A stretch of DNA of 64,000 bases from NCBI RefSeq assembly GCF_947179515.1, contig NC_067485.1, positions 77,766,846-77,830,845 on the forward strand, given 5' to 3'. Every line of letters starts with the position of its first letter. The first letter of the stretch is position 1. The DNA is from Apodemus sylvaticus (Eukaryota > Chordata > Mammalia > Rodentia > Muridae). Shown here piece by piece: positions 10,461 to 20,870 of this stretch. Below the pieces are notes generated by a model, which worked only from the letters and a program-made list of their open reading frames with translations, did not search any database and was not told the DNA's origin. The position numbers and the translations under genes were made by a program.

Positions 10461-11250
10461 CAGTGAACATATATGAAATCCCTCTGCCTCAAGATCTGGG
10501 ATTTCACTAAGGGGAAAAACAAACAAATTTCTAATAATGTGAAATGGTGAAAACTATTAAAGTAGCCTTTACCTCTGTCCCTCACGCTGTCTTTACAACA
10601 CAGTCCATTGCTCTTGCTTCAAGACTCCATAAGCCAGATCATTATTTGAAACCCCTGCAGTCCCAAGGCCGTTTCTGAGCAGAGATGAAATGTGTGAGTC
10701 CTAGAGTGAGATTTCTGATTACCAAGACTTCATTATCTTTATGAAACAAGTGGCAATACATATGGGCAAGTTTTATCATAGGCTGTTAAATTTGAGCTAC
10801 CATTGTCAAAATAAATGGAGGAAGCATATTGTCTGATTTGCTTTCCCTAGTATCTTTTTTTTCTGTCTGTTTGCATATCCACTCATCTGCAAAATTTGGT
10901 AATTCACAATGGGTCCCTCTGTCATTAGTCTGAATTAGGAAGTTCCTACTGTATTTTAAGAAATCAAATTCAAGTCCTCAGGAGGTTGAAACGCTTGAAA
11001 TTATCTAAATGATTTTCATTATCATGGCTCAGATTTTTATTAAACATGTTATTACTTTTCAGAAATAATGAACAATAATATAATAATTAATAATCAAACA
11101 TACATCAAGGGGTACTTCATCTCAAACTTCAAAATTAAATGGCTGATGATCAGGGCCTGTGGCAGGGAAAAGCAGATGTTAGTCTCTGTGTTTTATAAAG
11201 TGGGGGTTTGGTTTGTTTGTGTGTTTGATTGGTTGGTTAGTTGCTTGATT

Positions 11251-11376
11251 GGTTTTGGTTTTGGTTTGGGTTTGGGTTTGGGTTTGGGTTTGGGTTTGGG
11301 TTTGGGTTTGGGTTTGGGTTTGGGTTTGGGTTTGGGTTTTGGTTTTGGTTTTGGTTTTGGTTTTGGTTTTGGTTTT
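11251..11376 (+). repeat. Hexamer array: 12 x TTTGGG then 6 x TTTTGG
   Basis: Two TTTTGG copies lead in at 11251-11262, then TTTGGG repeats perfectly 12 times (11265-11336), then TTTTGG 6 times (11337-11372). The period stays at 6 bp while one G becomes T. The GGG runs spaced by TTT fit the intramolecular G-quadruplex pattern on the plus strand. The unit is similar to, but not the same as, the vertebrate telomere TTAGGG. Alternating GL, VW or PK frames across it are translations of the repeat. Confidence 0.95.
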
Positions 11377-11920
11377 AAGTTGTGTGTGGCAGTTTGCACT
11401 ACTGTGCCAGTATTCAGCCCACCCACCTGCCTCCATGTCAGCTAAGCAGGGCGCAAAGACCCAGGCATAAGAATGTCTCCCCTTCATTTTGTCCCTCCTA
11501 CCCATCCAACTCCTGTTCCATTCTAACATCTTCTACGGATAAAGGCTCAAGCTCAAGTAAGTGAAGTGCAGGTATTGTCTGAACGGGGAGTTCTGTTTTC
11601 TTCTCCTTTCTCTGTGGTTTGGCAGGCATCCTCTCCGTCTCTGTTGAGTTCATAAAGCTCAGGGTCAGACCTCCAGAGCGATGAGGTAGCCCTTGGAGCA
11701 TTTGCATTTAAAACATTGGGGTCTGCATTGCAAAATGAAAGGCCGTGTTTGAACTTCAAGAGAAATGAGGGAGGAATAGTAGGCTAGGGTGAAGAAAGTC
11801 CACCAAAACTTCTGCACAAAAGTCGAAAACGCAGTCTTAAACTTCCCCCTTAGTAACTTGGAACTTCGGGAAGAAGAAGCCCTGTCAGACTGTGTCAAGC
11901 ATTCCCCCAAGGGGTTCTTA

Positions 11921-11921
<1 letters not shown>

Positions 11922-11978
<57 letters not shown>
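11922..11978. repeat. (TC)n(CA)n microsatellite
   Basis: (TC)11 then (CA)18. Confidence 0.95.
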
Positions 11979-11980
<2 letters not shown>

Positions 11981-12604
11981 ATAGTCAGTTCTTCACTTTG
12001 TTGTAAGTTTGGATGATAATATGTCCCATTTTACGTTCACTATGAGACACCCTGAAGCTTATGGACCTGTTTTCAGGAAGCCAGCCTTGCACCAGGGTTC
12101 CTTCTCCATCTCCTTTGCCTGGTTACTAGTGGACAGACCATGTGATATTGCTGCATCATCTATAGCAACTTCGTATGAAGGAAGGGCTTATGCTTGCTCA
12201 TTCATCGTTATCCTTGTCACTGCACAGCAAACGTTTCATTTACTTCAGAGGAGAAACTCAGCAATTTCTGTTTCATGAGCCAGCAGGTACATAAGGGATT
12301 GAGTGTGCCTGTCCATCACTGAGGTGGGTTTGCAATATTTTCACTCCCTATCATATCCTGCTCCTGCCTGGCTCCAATTGTGTTGCTGCTCAAAAAAAAA
12401 AAAAAAATCTACTTGAACCCCTTCTATTCACTCCTCACTCAGAGTGCATGCTAAGTAAAGCCTTGTAGCTTCAGCACACAGAACAAGAAGTGGCAGAAAG
12501 GATCTGCTGGATAGAATGCAGGAGAATCCACAGGACCTAGTCATATAAAGTGGACAGCAAGACCTGGAATTTTTCCAAGAACCAAATAGGGGCAACAAAT
12601 AGAA

Positions 12605-12795
12605 ATAAGAGTGGAGAAGGCTCAGTGCTTAAGAACACACAACATACTTTCTCTCACAGAAGAACAGAATCCAGTTCTCAGCACCTATATTGGGTGGCTC
12701 ACACCCACATATGACTCCAGCTCCAGTGCGTGCAAGGCCCTCTCCTGGCTTCTGTGAGCATACACATACACACATACACACAAACACAGGACTCT
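12605..12795 (+). mobile_element. SINE B2/B3
   Basis: Begins GAGTGGAGAAGGCTCAGTGC, a decayed tRNA-derived pol III A-box region, continues with AGAATCCAGTTCTCAGCACC (B-box region), then GTGGCTCACACCCACATATG and CTCTCCTGGCTTCTGTGAGC as in B2/B3, and ends in a CA-rich tail. Too diverged to be a recent copy. Confidence 0.75.
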
Positions 12796-14033
12796 GTTGA
12801 TGATGGAGAAAGGGAAAGGACTGGGGAGCCTTTGTCATCGGGGGATCGAGGGAAACCAGGGACACAGACACTGACCTCATGATAAACAGTGTGTTATGAC
12901 CTCAGCAAATATTGTGCAGTTTCACCCAAATGTGAAGCCAGTTTTGTTATTACAAAAGGTAGTCAGTATATGCCCATTTTGTTTGTCTGCTTGTATTTAA
13001 ATGACCAACTTATCTCTCTTGTTCATTGATCTGTATATTTAACTCGGTCAATTCTCAAAGGTTTAGAAACCTAAGGGTAATTATAATTATCTATGCCTGT
13101 GTTGATGTTTACTACATCACCTAATCCTTAGTTATCTATGTCTTAGTAATCTATGCCCTTGTCCCTTTTAGCAACATGGTCTAATCCTTACTTCTAATCC
13201 TGTCTGAATTTAAGTATATTCAGACCAGAAAAGGTAACAGCCATGATCCTAACACCTCCTGCTGTAGGCCATGGATTCCGTATATATTATTAATATAAGT
13301 TGTGGTGGCTCTATGATACTCCATTAGTTAGAGTAGCAGATTCACATAAACGGAAGTATTGGGAGATCGGGTGGGGCATATGTGGGGGGTCTTTGGGACA
13401 CAGAGCAAAATCAAAGTGCATAGAGGAGGGTAGATTATGAAAAAGCGCATCCTTTCCTATAGTACATCCCAACAGCCCAGTTTGTGCACTGAGAAGCATT
13501 GTATCATCTAACGATAACGCATATATGTTCAATCTCAGAACCACAAGGCATCCTGCACCACAAGCCAGTGAGGAAAGTTAGACTCCAGAAGCCTTTGATC
13601 TTAAAAGTGCCACATGGGAGACACTGATGCTGTTGCTTCTCAGACTAGTTGATTGATGTGTGGCTGGTACCTTAAGACACGAGGCAAGGGCCTTAAGTTA
13701 TACAGCAGGAGAAAAAGCAAAGAACAGACTTGGCACACACAAAACACCTTTAACTTGAAGCCTATCAGAAATAGTATCAATATATAAAACAAATAGGAAG
13801 GAAGCGAGTATTCATTATAGGGCTTCATTGTATGAGAAGATTATATAGTATTCCATTTTTTCTTTTAGTTCTTTATCTTGCTTTCTTCTCTTTTTAATAG
13901 CTACATTTTATTTGGGGATCCTGCCTTGGGGCCCAGATTTAAAAAAAAAAAAAAGATGTTACCAAGCCCAGAATAAATGTCTATATACATGATTAAAATA
14001 ATAAACTGAGGATAATTGATAACATATAAATTT

Positions 14034-14195
14034 GACATGCTGGATTATGCCTGCCATTCCAGCACTTGAGATGCCAAGGCAAGAGGATGAGGGGTTCAAA
14101 GCCAGCTTTGGCAACACAGGAATATCAATGGTGGCCTGTATCATGCAAGAGCCTGCTTTAAACAAACTAAAATAAAAAAAATAAACAAAAAACCA
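14034..14195 (+). mobile_element. SINE B1-like
   Basis: GCTGGATTATGCCTGCCATTC, CAGCACTTGAGATGCCAAGG and GGGGTTCAAAGCCAGC mark the B1/PB1D head. It ends in A-rich sequence with AATAAAAAAAATAAAC (14170-14195). The open frame on the minus strand at 13959-14165 is a shadow. Confidence 0.65.
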
Positions 14196-14279
14196 ACAGT
14201 TTTAGACAAAGCAAACAGAACAAAAATTATGTTCAATTTAAGAAATACTGACCCTGTTACTATGTTATTATTTACTTTG

Positions 14280-14289
<10 letters not shown>

Positions 14290-14376
<87 letters not shown>

Positions 14377-14400
14377 CACGTGCACACTCATACACTCACA
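14290..14400. repeat. (TC)n(CA)n microsatellite
   Basis: (TC)24 from 14290, then (CA)n to 14369 and degenerate CA text to about 14400. Confidence 0.95.
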
Positions 14401-15464
14401 TACTATAATTTTATGTGAGAAAAGGAAGCCACCATTATAAACACTGCAAAAGCAAAGGCTATTTCTGGCTCATGGTCTTTGAGCCGCCTACCCTTGCAAG
14501 GTGTTATGTGTGCAATATGTGCTTCATAAATACTCAGATATGGGAAGGATGATGGTGACAACAACCTTTGCCAAATGCCAATTACAGGACATCCAGTCAA
14601 GTCTTCATGGGTCAATACATCAGCAGAAAGGAAGCAGCAAACGGAATTAAAATAATGTATCTGTTTGTTCATTGTTAATGGCTGCTATGAATTTGAATTA
14701 GGCCAGTAATTGCTTCCCTGATATGAGAGCAAAATGCCAAGGTAAAGACTGTAATTAACATTCTGAAAGAATGGAAGCCCAGGGGGCGGGCCTCCTCTAA
14801 AAAGAATTCTCTATCCTCTCCAGCAACCCCTTTCTAATTTTCTAGCAAATTTTGATTTCCAAACTCGCGATCTTATTGGTTCTGTTGGTGGTGGTCTCCA
14901 TCTTTCTTCCACTAATTCTGGTTTTAACCAGTGCTCAGGAGCTCACAATTGCCTTGTGTTTTACAAATGAAATGTTAGTGCTGGACAGTCACTTCCCACC
15001 CAGCGTACGCATATAGGAATCTTGATGAGCATACACCAAAGGCCTCTGAGGTGCTCAGTCTTTAAAGTAATACTAATTGTCCAGGCCACTCTGCACAGAC
15101 AGGAAAATGAGAATGTGACCTTTTGGCATGTCGGGTCACTATTTATCAAGAGCTGGACAGGGTAATGACTCAAGCTCTTCATAGCAGAGGAAATCAACTG
15201 ACTTGGTTCCATCCTTAAAAAATGATGGTAATTGGGATAAATCTTAAATACGAAACACTTACTTTTCTCAAACATTCTCAGTCAGTGCTCCCTTCTTCCT
15301 CTGGCTAGGCCTGTGATCCAGGAGCATCGTCCATTTCTGTACCACCCAATCTATGTAAAGATCTGTCTCCCCAGGAGAAACAGATCCCTTGGTGCTTGGG
15401 TAACAGAAGCAAGAATATTCATTTTGTCTATTCCCTTCCTGGAGTCCCCTTGCTCTTTTTTTTT

Positions 15465-15604
15465 GGTTATCTGAGCCCAGAGAGATGTTTTGAACTCATA
15501 AATAAAAGAGTCTTAACCACCATGTTTGTACAATGGTTATCTGAGCCCAGAGAGATGTTTTGAACTCATAAATAAAAGAGTCTTAACCACCACGTTTTTA
15601 CAAT
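15465..15604. repeat. 70-bp perfect-period tandem duplication, two copies
   Basis: Copy 1 is 15465-15534 and copy 2 is 15535-15604. Both start GGTTATCTGAGCCCAGAGAG and end TACAAT. They differ at two positions (T to C in the ACCACCATG/ACG stretch, G to T shortly after). It is a head-to-tail duplication of otherwise unique sequence, and recent by its identity. Confidence 0.95.
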
Positions 15605-15719
15605 AACGCTATGCCTACATTTTACTTTACAAAAACTAGAATTTTTTTCTTCCTTTTCTCCTTCTTATTCACCTTCCTTCCTTCTTTACCCTCCTCCTTT
15701 CTTCTCTCCCCTTTTGTCC

Positions 15720-15825
15720 TTTTTGAGGCAGGGTCAGGGTCTTACCGTGTAGACCTTCAACTTACCTTCAACTCAAAATTCTCCTGCTTCAATCTCCCCA
15801 GTGCAAAGATAGTAGACAGAGACTA
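15720..15825 (-). mobile_element. SINE B1 fragment, minus strand
   Basis: TTTTTGAGGCAGGGTCAGGG, CTCAAAATTCTCCTGC and TCCCCAGTGCAAAGAT are the reversed B1 phrases (usually with TTTGAGACAGGG and CCCAGTGC). Only about 100 bp and well diverged. Confidence 0.5.
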
Positions 15826-15973
15826 CAACATTCTTCTGAAAAATGTTTTAAGAATCAAATATGAAAACAGTTTTCATCACAAAGGCATGGAACCCAAACC
15901 GCATTTCTCACATTGACATTTGTAGGTGGGTTGATGCAGTAATAAAGTCATTACCATCATAAAGGGAAGGTAA

Positions 15974-16268
15974 GCATGGAATGCACTCACTGATAAGTGG
16001 ATATTAGCCCAGAAGCTCGGAATACCCACGGCACTATTCACATATCAAATGATGCCCAAGAAGAAGGAAAAAGAGGCCCCTGGTCCTGGAAAGGGTCAGT
16101 GCTGCAGTGTAGGGGAATACCAGGACAGGGAAGCGGGAGGGGGTTGATTGGGGAACAGGGGGAGGGAAGAGGGCATATGGGACTTTCGGGGAGGGGGAAG
16201 CCAGGAAAGGGAAAATCATTTGAAATGTAAATAAAGAATATATCTAATAAAAAAAGAAAGAAAAAATT
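15974..16268 (+). mobile_element. LINE-1 3' end, short and internally deleted
   Basis: Opens with the last L1 ORF2 codons (ATGCACTCACTGATAAGTGG, then a GATATTAGCCC stretch) and ends with the L1 3' UTR, TTTGAAATGTAAATAAAG and a run of A. The two parts meet near 16065, where a GAAGAAGGAAAAAG stretch passes directly into GAGGCCCCTGG. In the longer L1 at 44.8-46.2 kb the corresponding stretch, roughly 45485-45945, is present, so about 450 bp is missing here. The downstream G-rich stretch (16130-16200) can form G-quadruplexes, as is known for L1 3' UTRs. Two overlapping open frames on each strand are accidental. Confidence 0.85.
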
Positions 16269-17039
16269 CAAAGATAAACAAAAAATTAAAAAATAAAGTA
16301 AAGCTACAGAGCCAGGTTTAGAAAGAGATCCTTCATTTGAGAATAATTGGTGTCCATATAAAAATATCCTAACAGTAAGACTTTATGTCGCTAACTAAAA
16401 ATAATTAATTATAGGCAATTAGTTCCATCAGTGAGTGTTGCTTATTCAAAAAATATATATTCGACAATATGTCCTTGTTTGTACTGCCTTTTTCAAAGCA
16501 TTACCGAATGTAACTGAAGAATTCATTTGATCTGATATTATGATTAAGGAACAAATTGTTTTGATGAAAATCAATTGCTCCAGGTACCCACGACCTGGTG
16601 AGCTTAATATTTGATTGTTTTTCATTTTTTGTTTCTCTCTTGGAATGGCTGTGAAATGTCCTATTTTGTCTCTGCAGCAGTAGGGGTTCCATCTGCAGGT
16701 TCAGTGACAGGCAGAACCTTCATGAGAGATGATAAAAATGAACTAATGGGGCCACTAGAAGGCTGGGAGCATCTCTGTGCACCCCTAATGGAATCCAATT
16801 CTTACCTTCTTTTTATCTCAACTGAAACAAATTCCATAAAACTGAAACATCGGCATTGGTTATATAGGTGTAATAGAAAAGAATAAAGCAGCCTGATCAT
16901 GCTCTTTACCCATTTTAGAGTGAATATGAAGACTAGAATTGACTGTCCCTCTGGAAGGCAATGTATGAACCTCTCCCACTCAACACTGCTTTTGAAGTGA
17001 AAGATTCCTGTTGGGGGGGGGGGGTAGGAGTGGCCTGTA
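16269..17039. other. No gene; one 12-G run
   Basis: Unique AT-rich sequence with a run of 12 G at 17013-17024. Confidence 0.6.
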
Positions 17040-17210
17040 TGCTGTAAGGAAGTTTACAGCATCCTTGGCCTCTATCTATAGCCTCAGCTATAGCCTCTCA
17101 ATGTTAGGAATCAGGTGGTGTTTTGTTTTGTTTTGTTTGTCTCTAGATATTGCCCAGTGTCCCCCAGGGAGGCAAAATCACTTTCATACCCATTGAGAAG
17201 CATTACTTTC
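17040..17210 (+). mobile_element. hAT-Charlie-like DNA transposon fossil (MER type)
   Basis: GGAAGTTTACAGCATCCTTGG, then after a (TTTTG)n insertion at 17121-17142, GTCTCTAGATATTGCCCAG, TGTCCCCCAGGGAGGCAAAA and CATTGAGAAGCATTAC. This is the right half of a small mammalian hAT-type MER element, which normally ends in a phrase like TTGAGAACCACTG. The left end with its terminal inverted repeat is not visible. The exact MER name is not certain. Confidence 0.55.
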
Positions 17211-17647
17211 TGTGGGCACGAGTTGGGCAAGATGTTACAGGCTGTAAAATAATACTGGTCTCCGAGTTTTCTTTCTGACTCATGGTTACATTGGAAGTCT
17301 TGCCTGGCATTGAAAGTTCCCAAGCTTCGCAAGCAAAGGTGACCTGGAGCAATGGTCCCAATTTACATAATAGGGGTACATATAAGGACTAACTACACGA
17401 CTCATAAAAATAAAGGGAGGTGAAGTGAATGTGTGCATCCTATTACTGCTTTACGCCAAACTCTGCTTACCTCTGGATTTGTAAGGAATAGACTTCTAGG
17501 AAGGGTACAAAGTTTGACCCATCCACAAATAGCCCAACATATGTATATGTTGGTGTATGTATATGTATGTATATATATTTAAAAATGTTTGGAGGAGATT
17601 TTATGGCTATCATTTAGATAGAAAAATAAGTAGGTGGATAGGTGATG

Positions 17648-17690
<43 letters not shown>
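17648..17690. repeat. (GATA)n microsatellite
   Basis: Nearly 11 perfect GATA units. Confidence 0.95.
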
Positions 17691-17710
17691 GATAGAGATA
17701 TCAACAGTTT

Positions 17711-17845
17711 CAGCTGGCTTATTAGACAGCAAGCACCTTAGGTGGGTTTCTTCTATTGGGTAGATTACATATACAGACAGTTACCTCTACGTGTAATATA
17801 GAAGAAACCCACGTAGTTGGCCTGCGGTCTAATGAGTCAGTTCTG
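17711..17845. repeat. Inverted repeat able to form a long hairpin
   Basis: Left arm 17711-17756 and right arm 17798-17845 are complementary. The inner part is perfect (GTTTCTTCTAT against ATAGAAGAAAC), flanked inward by ATTACA/TGTAAT with a 7-nt bulge (TGGGTAG) and outward by a weaker match (TTATTAGAC against GTCTAATGA). The terminal loop is about 22 nt. The form fits either a palindromic DNA-transposon fossil or a pre-miRNA-like hairpin; I do not recognise it as a known family member. Confidence 0.6.
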
Positions 17846-19004
17846 CAGTCATTCACTCTCACCTCCCTTCACAACAGCAGTAGCTATGCTGAGAATAAGA
17901 GATGACCCTGAATTTTCTTTCAGTGATAATGATTTATGAATCAATCAGGCGAACTCCTCCTTTGAGACAGCCCAAATCCTTGGATGACTTGCAATTCTAG
18001 TTCCATAGAATTTAGAAACTCTAAAAGTTGGTAATTTCAGAATTCTTATGCAATTTAATCAAGGACAGCGAAATACTCAAAGAAAACGTGTGCCAAAGCT
18101 TTGGGAGCACCGAGACACATCTAAGAGAATAGAGTTATGTTTAGACAGTGACCATAAATGGAACCCCTCAAAATAGCCTACATCTTTTGGCCATTAGGAA
18201 ATATGAAATTTTCCCCCAAGAATAGCACTTCAAATTGAGACAACTTTCTAAAGCTAATCTTTCTTTAACTTTTACGCAATTATCATTCTGTTTGGACTGA
18301 CTGAGCTCTTGCCAACCTCATCAGCATTAGTCTTGGTAAAAGAAATTTTGTCTGGAAAAAATAAAGAAAGCACATGGTATAATTACTAATATTGACCCAG
18401 AATATAAGACAGGATGGTAGCTGAATTATAACTAATTAGAAAAAGACCATCAGAATTACAGAGTTCTCATGGGGAGACATGTTCAGCTTCAAGAGGGAAA
18501 GATAATGTGAAAAAGGAAAAAAAAATACCACAGGCTCATATTTGCATCTTCCCACAATTTGGCAATTAAATGAGATTCACACCAATTGAGATCAAGGGTA
18601 CCTAGGAGCTGACACAGTAAAAGGAGGTTATATATGCCCCTATGATGCACTGACAAAATTATACTCATCTCTGTGCTCAGAAAGACAGGAAGTATTTGAT
18701 GAAGTCCTTATATGGGATATCTTTTAATCATAGGGAAAATAACATCCACCAAGTATTAGAGATGTTCCACTACTTCCTTTGGCATATGCATGCCTGCAGT
18801 TTAATTGACAGATAATTGTGTTGGCAGATCTACAAGGTACTGTCTGTCGGCTCAGCACCTCAAGCAGGCATACACATTTAAGAAGTCTTATTTCTTTAAA
18901 TCAAAATCTAATTTACTGGAGATAGTTCCCATTACTAGGATTTTTTCCAACTTACAAAAGACCCACCATTGGATGACTCAAGAGAGAACTCTTCATTTTC
19001 TTTA
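17846..19004. other. Unique, repeat-free
   Basis: No recognised repeat or gene over about 1.15 kb. Confidence 0.6.
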
Positions 19005-19372
19005 ATGTGTGTATATGTGTGTATGGTGGGGTATGTGGTATAAGGTGCATTTTAGAGATATGGGAAGGAGGATGTGTATATTCCCATGGATGTTTGGAAT
19101 TTCATGTGTCCAAAGTTGAGGTCTGGGGTCTTTCTCTATAACTCTCAATGCACTGAGGCAGGGTCTCTCAGTAAACCTGGAGTGTGCCAATTCTGGGGGA
19201 TTTGGGTAGCCAGTTTGCTCTAGGAATCCACATCTTTACTTCCTGTAGTCTGGGATGAGTCAGCTACCGCCCCTGCTCAGCAGTTCCATGGGTTATGGGG
19301 ATCTAAACTCTAGTCCTAACACGTGCATGTCAAGTGTTGTCACCACAGAGCCACCTCCCAGCCCTACCTCAA
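19005..19372 (-). mobile_element. SINE B4A-type, minus strand
   Basis: A TG-rich lead (19005-19040), AGTTGAGGTCTGGGGTCTTTC, GAGGCAGGGTCTCTCAGTAAA, GGGATCTAAACTCTAGTCC and CACCACAGAGCCACCTCCC are the reversed phrases of the B4/B3 composite, in order. Confidence 0.7.
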
Positions 19373-19675
19373 TTTCTCAAGTGTTTTGTTAGAGAGTATT
19401 ATGGGATCTGGATGACAGAAAGAATGAGCTTTAAAGTTAAAGTTCTGGAAGCCGTTGCCAATTGGAGAGCTATCAGAAATAAAAATAGAACATCTCTGAG
19501 ATCACTAAGCGAGTCAATAGTGAGTCGGTTAACATTTTCAGAACTTTGTGGATCATATTAAAGAATAAAACCATGATACAAAGCAGTCAATGTAGCTCAT
19601 CAAAAGCTATGAAGGAAAGAAAATGGACTGTTAGCTTTTCTGATAGCTGGGAGCGGGGAGGAATAACTCAGTTCT

Positions 19676-19915
19676 GAGTTGGGGAGATGGCTCAGTGGGT
19701 AAGAGCATTTGACCTGTGACCTGAGTTTTGGTGCCCTGAAGGAATATAGAAACAGGTCATAGTAGGGCAGGTGTCTGTAATCTTTAGCATCCCTGACTGG
19801 GAAATGGAAAGCAGACAAAAGGCATGGAAGCCTTCGAGCCATTTAGCAAGACTTATCCAGCCACAAAGAAACACACTCTTGAGCACACACAAATATCACA
19901 TATCACACAGTGCCC
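19676..19915 (+). mobile_element. SINE B4
   Basis: GAGTTGGGGAGATGGCTCAG and TGGGTAAGAGCATTTGACC give the tRNA-like head; AGGTGTCTGTAATCTTTAGC and AGACTTATCCAGCCACAAAG give the body; the tail is CA-rich (19870-19905). Confidence 0.7.
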
Positions 19916-20094
19916 GAAAATACCTTTCTCGGCCTTCATTGTTCTATGACTTTAGAATTGAAATCATGGTGATATTTCTTTTGGTCAATCTGCATGAAGG
20001 CATGGCCTATTCAAATGGTATAAATCATTTGAGTGCTGTCTATGAAACCAAAGTGACCTGATGCACTGTCCTGAATCTCTTAGTTAAAAGTTAG

Positions 20095-20150
20095 TTTTGT
20101 TCCTGTTGTGTAACCATCCATTTTCTCATCTGCACAATGGAGCAGAATAG
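20095..20150 (+). mobile_element. Possible MIR fragment
   Basis: CCTGTTGTGTAACCATCC and TTTCTCATCTGCACAATGG resemble the MIR core region. Short. Confidence 0.3.
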
Positions 20151-20524
20151 CTCAGCTTTTTACTTATTTGCTTCTCACAAGGATAACGATGTGTCAGGCA
20201 TCTGAAAACCCAATGAGAAGCACACATAGCTACATACAACTGCCAGAAACGCTGGTGTTTAATGCTGGCACAAGATTTCAACTTATAAGTATCATGGTCA
20301 GGAATATACGACATGGTGTCCATGAAAAATTGAACTGTTTTTTTATGTCTTATTTGGGATAAAGACTTACAACCTCTGCCATGTGATTTGTACTGTACAC
20401 ATTGATATTATTCTGTTATGATCAAAACAGTTATCATTCCTCATTTGCTAGTAAGATTCTATTTGAATTGAAACCATATGACAGGACCACAGATATTTCC
20501 AGGTGGTTTTCATTGGAGGATAGG

Positions 20525-20870
20525 ATGCTTAATCTTCATTTTCAACCTGATGGGATTTAGACTCACCAAGGAACCATATCTCAGCATGTCTCAAGAAAGG
20601 TTTAACTCAAGAAAGAAGGCCCACTGTGACTGTGGGCATCACCACCCCCATGGGCTATATAGTTATAGCCTGGGTACAACAAGAGAGAGCAAGTTTAATA
20701 TTGGCATTCCATACCCTCTGCTTCATGGCTCCAGATGTCATGTGACCGCTAATATACATACCTTTCCTCCCGTGGTGGTCTCTGGCCTCGAACTATGAGT
20801 CAAAGAAACCCTTGCTTGTGTTGTTTCTGACAAGCATTTTGCTACAGCAACAAGAGAAATAACTAACACA
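20525..20870 (+). mobile_element. Diverged ERVL/MaLR-type solo LTR remnant
   Basis: The text matches the pattern of an older rodent LTR: an opening TTAATCTTCATTTTCAACC stretch, a mid part with GTGGGCATCACC and a CATGGGCT stretch, a TATATAG segment, then a tail with CTCGAACTATGAGTC, AAAGAAACCCTTGC and an end ACAGCAACAAGAGAAATAAC followed by TAACACA. The usual AATAAA in the tail has decayed to AAAGAAA. I find no target duplication, and the left edge is uncertain by 20-60 bp. Superfamily assignment (ERVL/MaLR) is likely; the family name is not settled. Confidence 0.55.

Larger units (their letters stand above)
10461..12600. other. Unique sequence with two microsatellites
   Basis: Contains the hexamer array (11251-11376) and a TC/CA run (11922-11978); otherwise no gene or named repeat. 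Confidence 0.6.
12796..15464. other. Mostly unique; one B1, one TC/CA run
   Basis: No exon-like frame. 13070-13210 repeats phrases such as CTAATCCTTA and ATCTATG irregularly, without a clean period. Confidence 0.6.

Noticed and set aside
11265..11336. Interstitial telomere
   Set aside because: The unit is TTTGGG; not one TTAGGG is present.
11068..11529. GL-, VW-, PK- and TQ-repeat proteins on both strands
   Set aside because: Translations of the TTTGGG/TTTTGG array.
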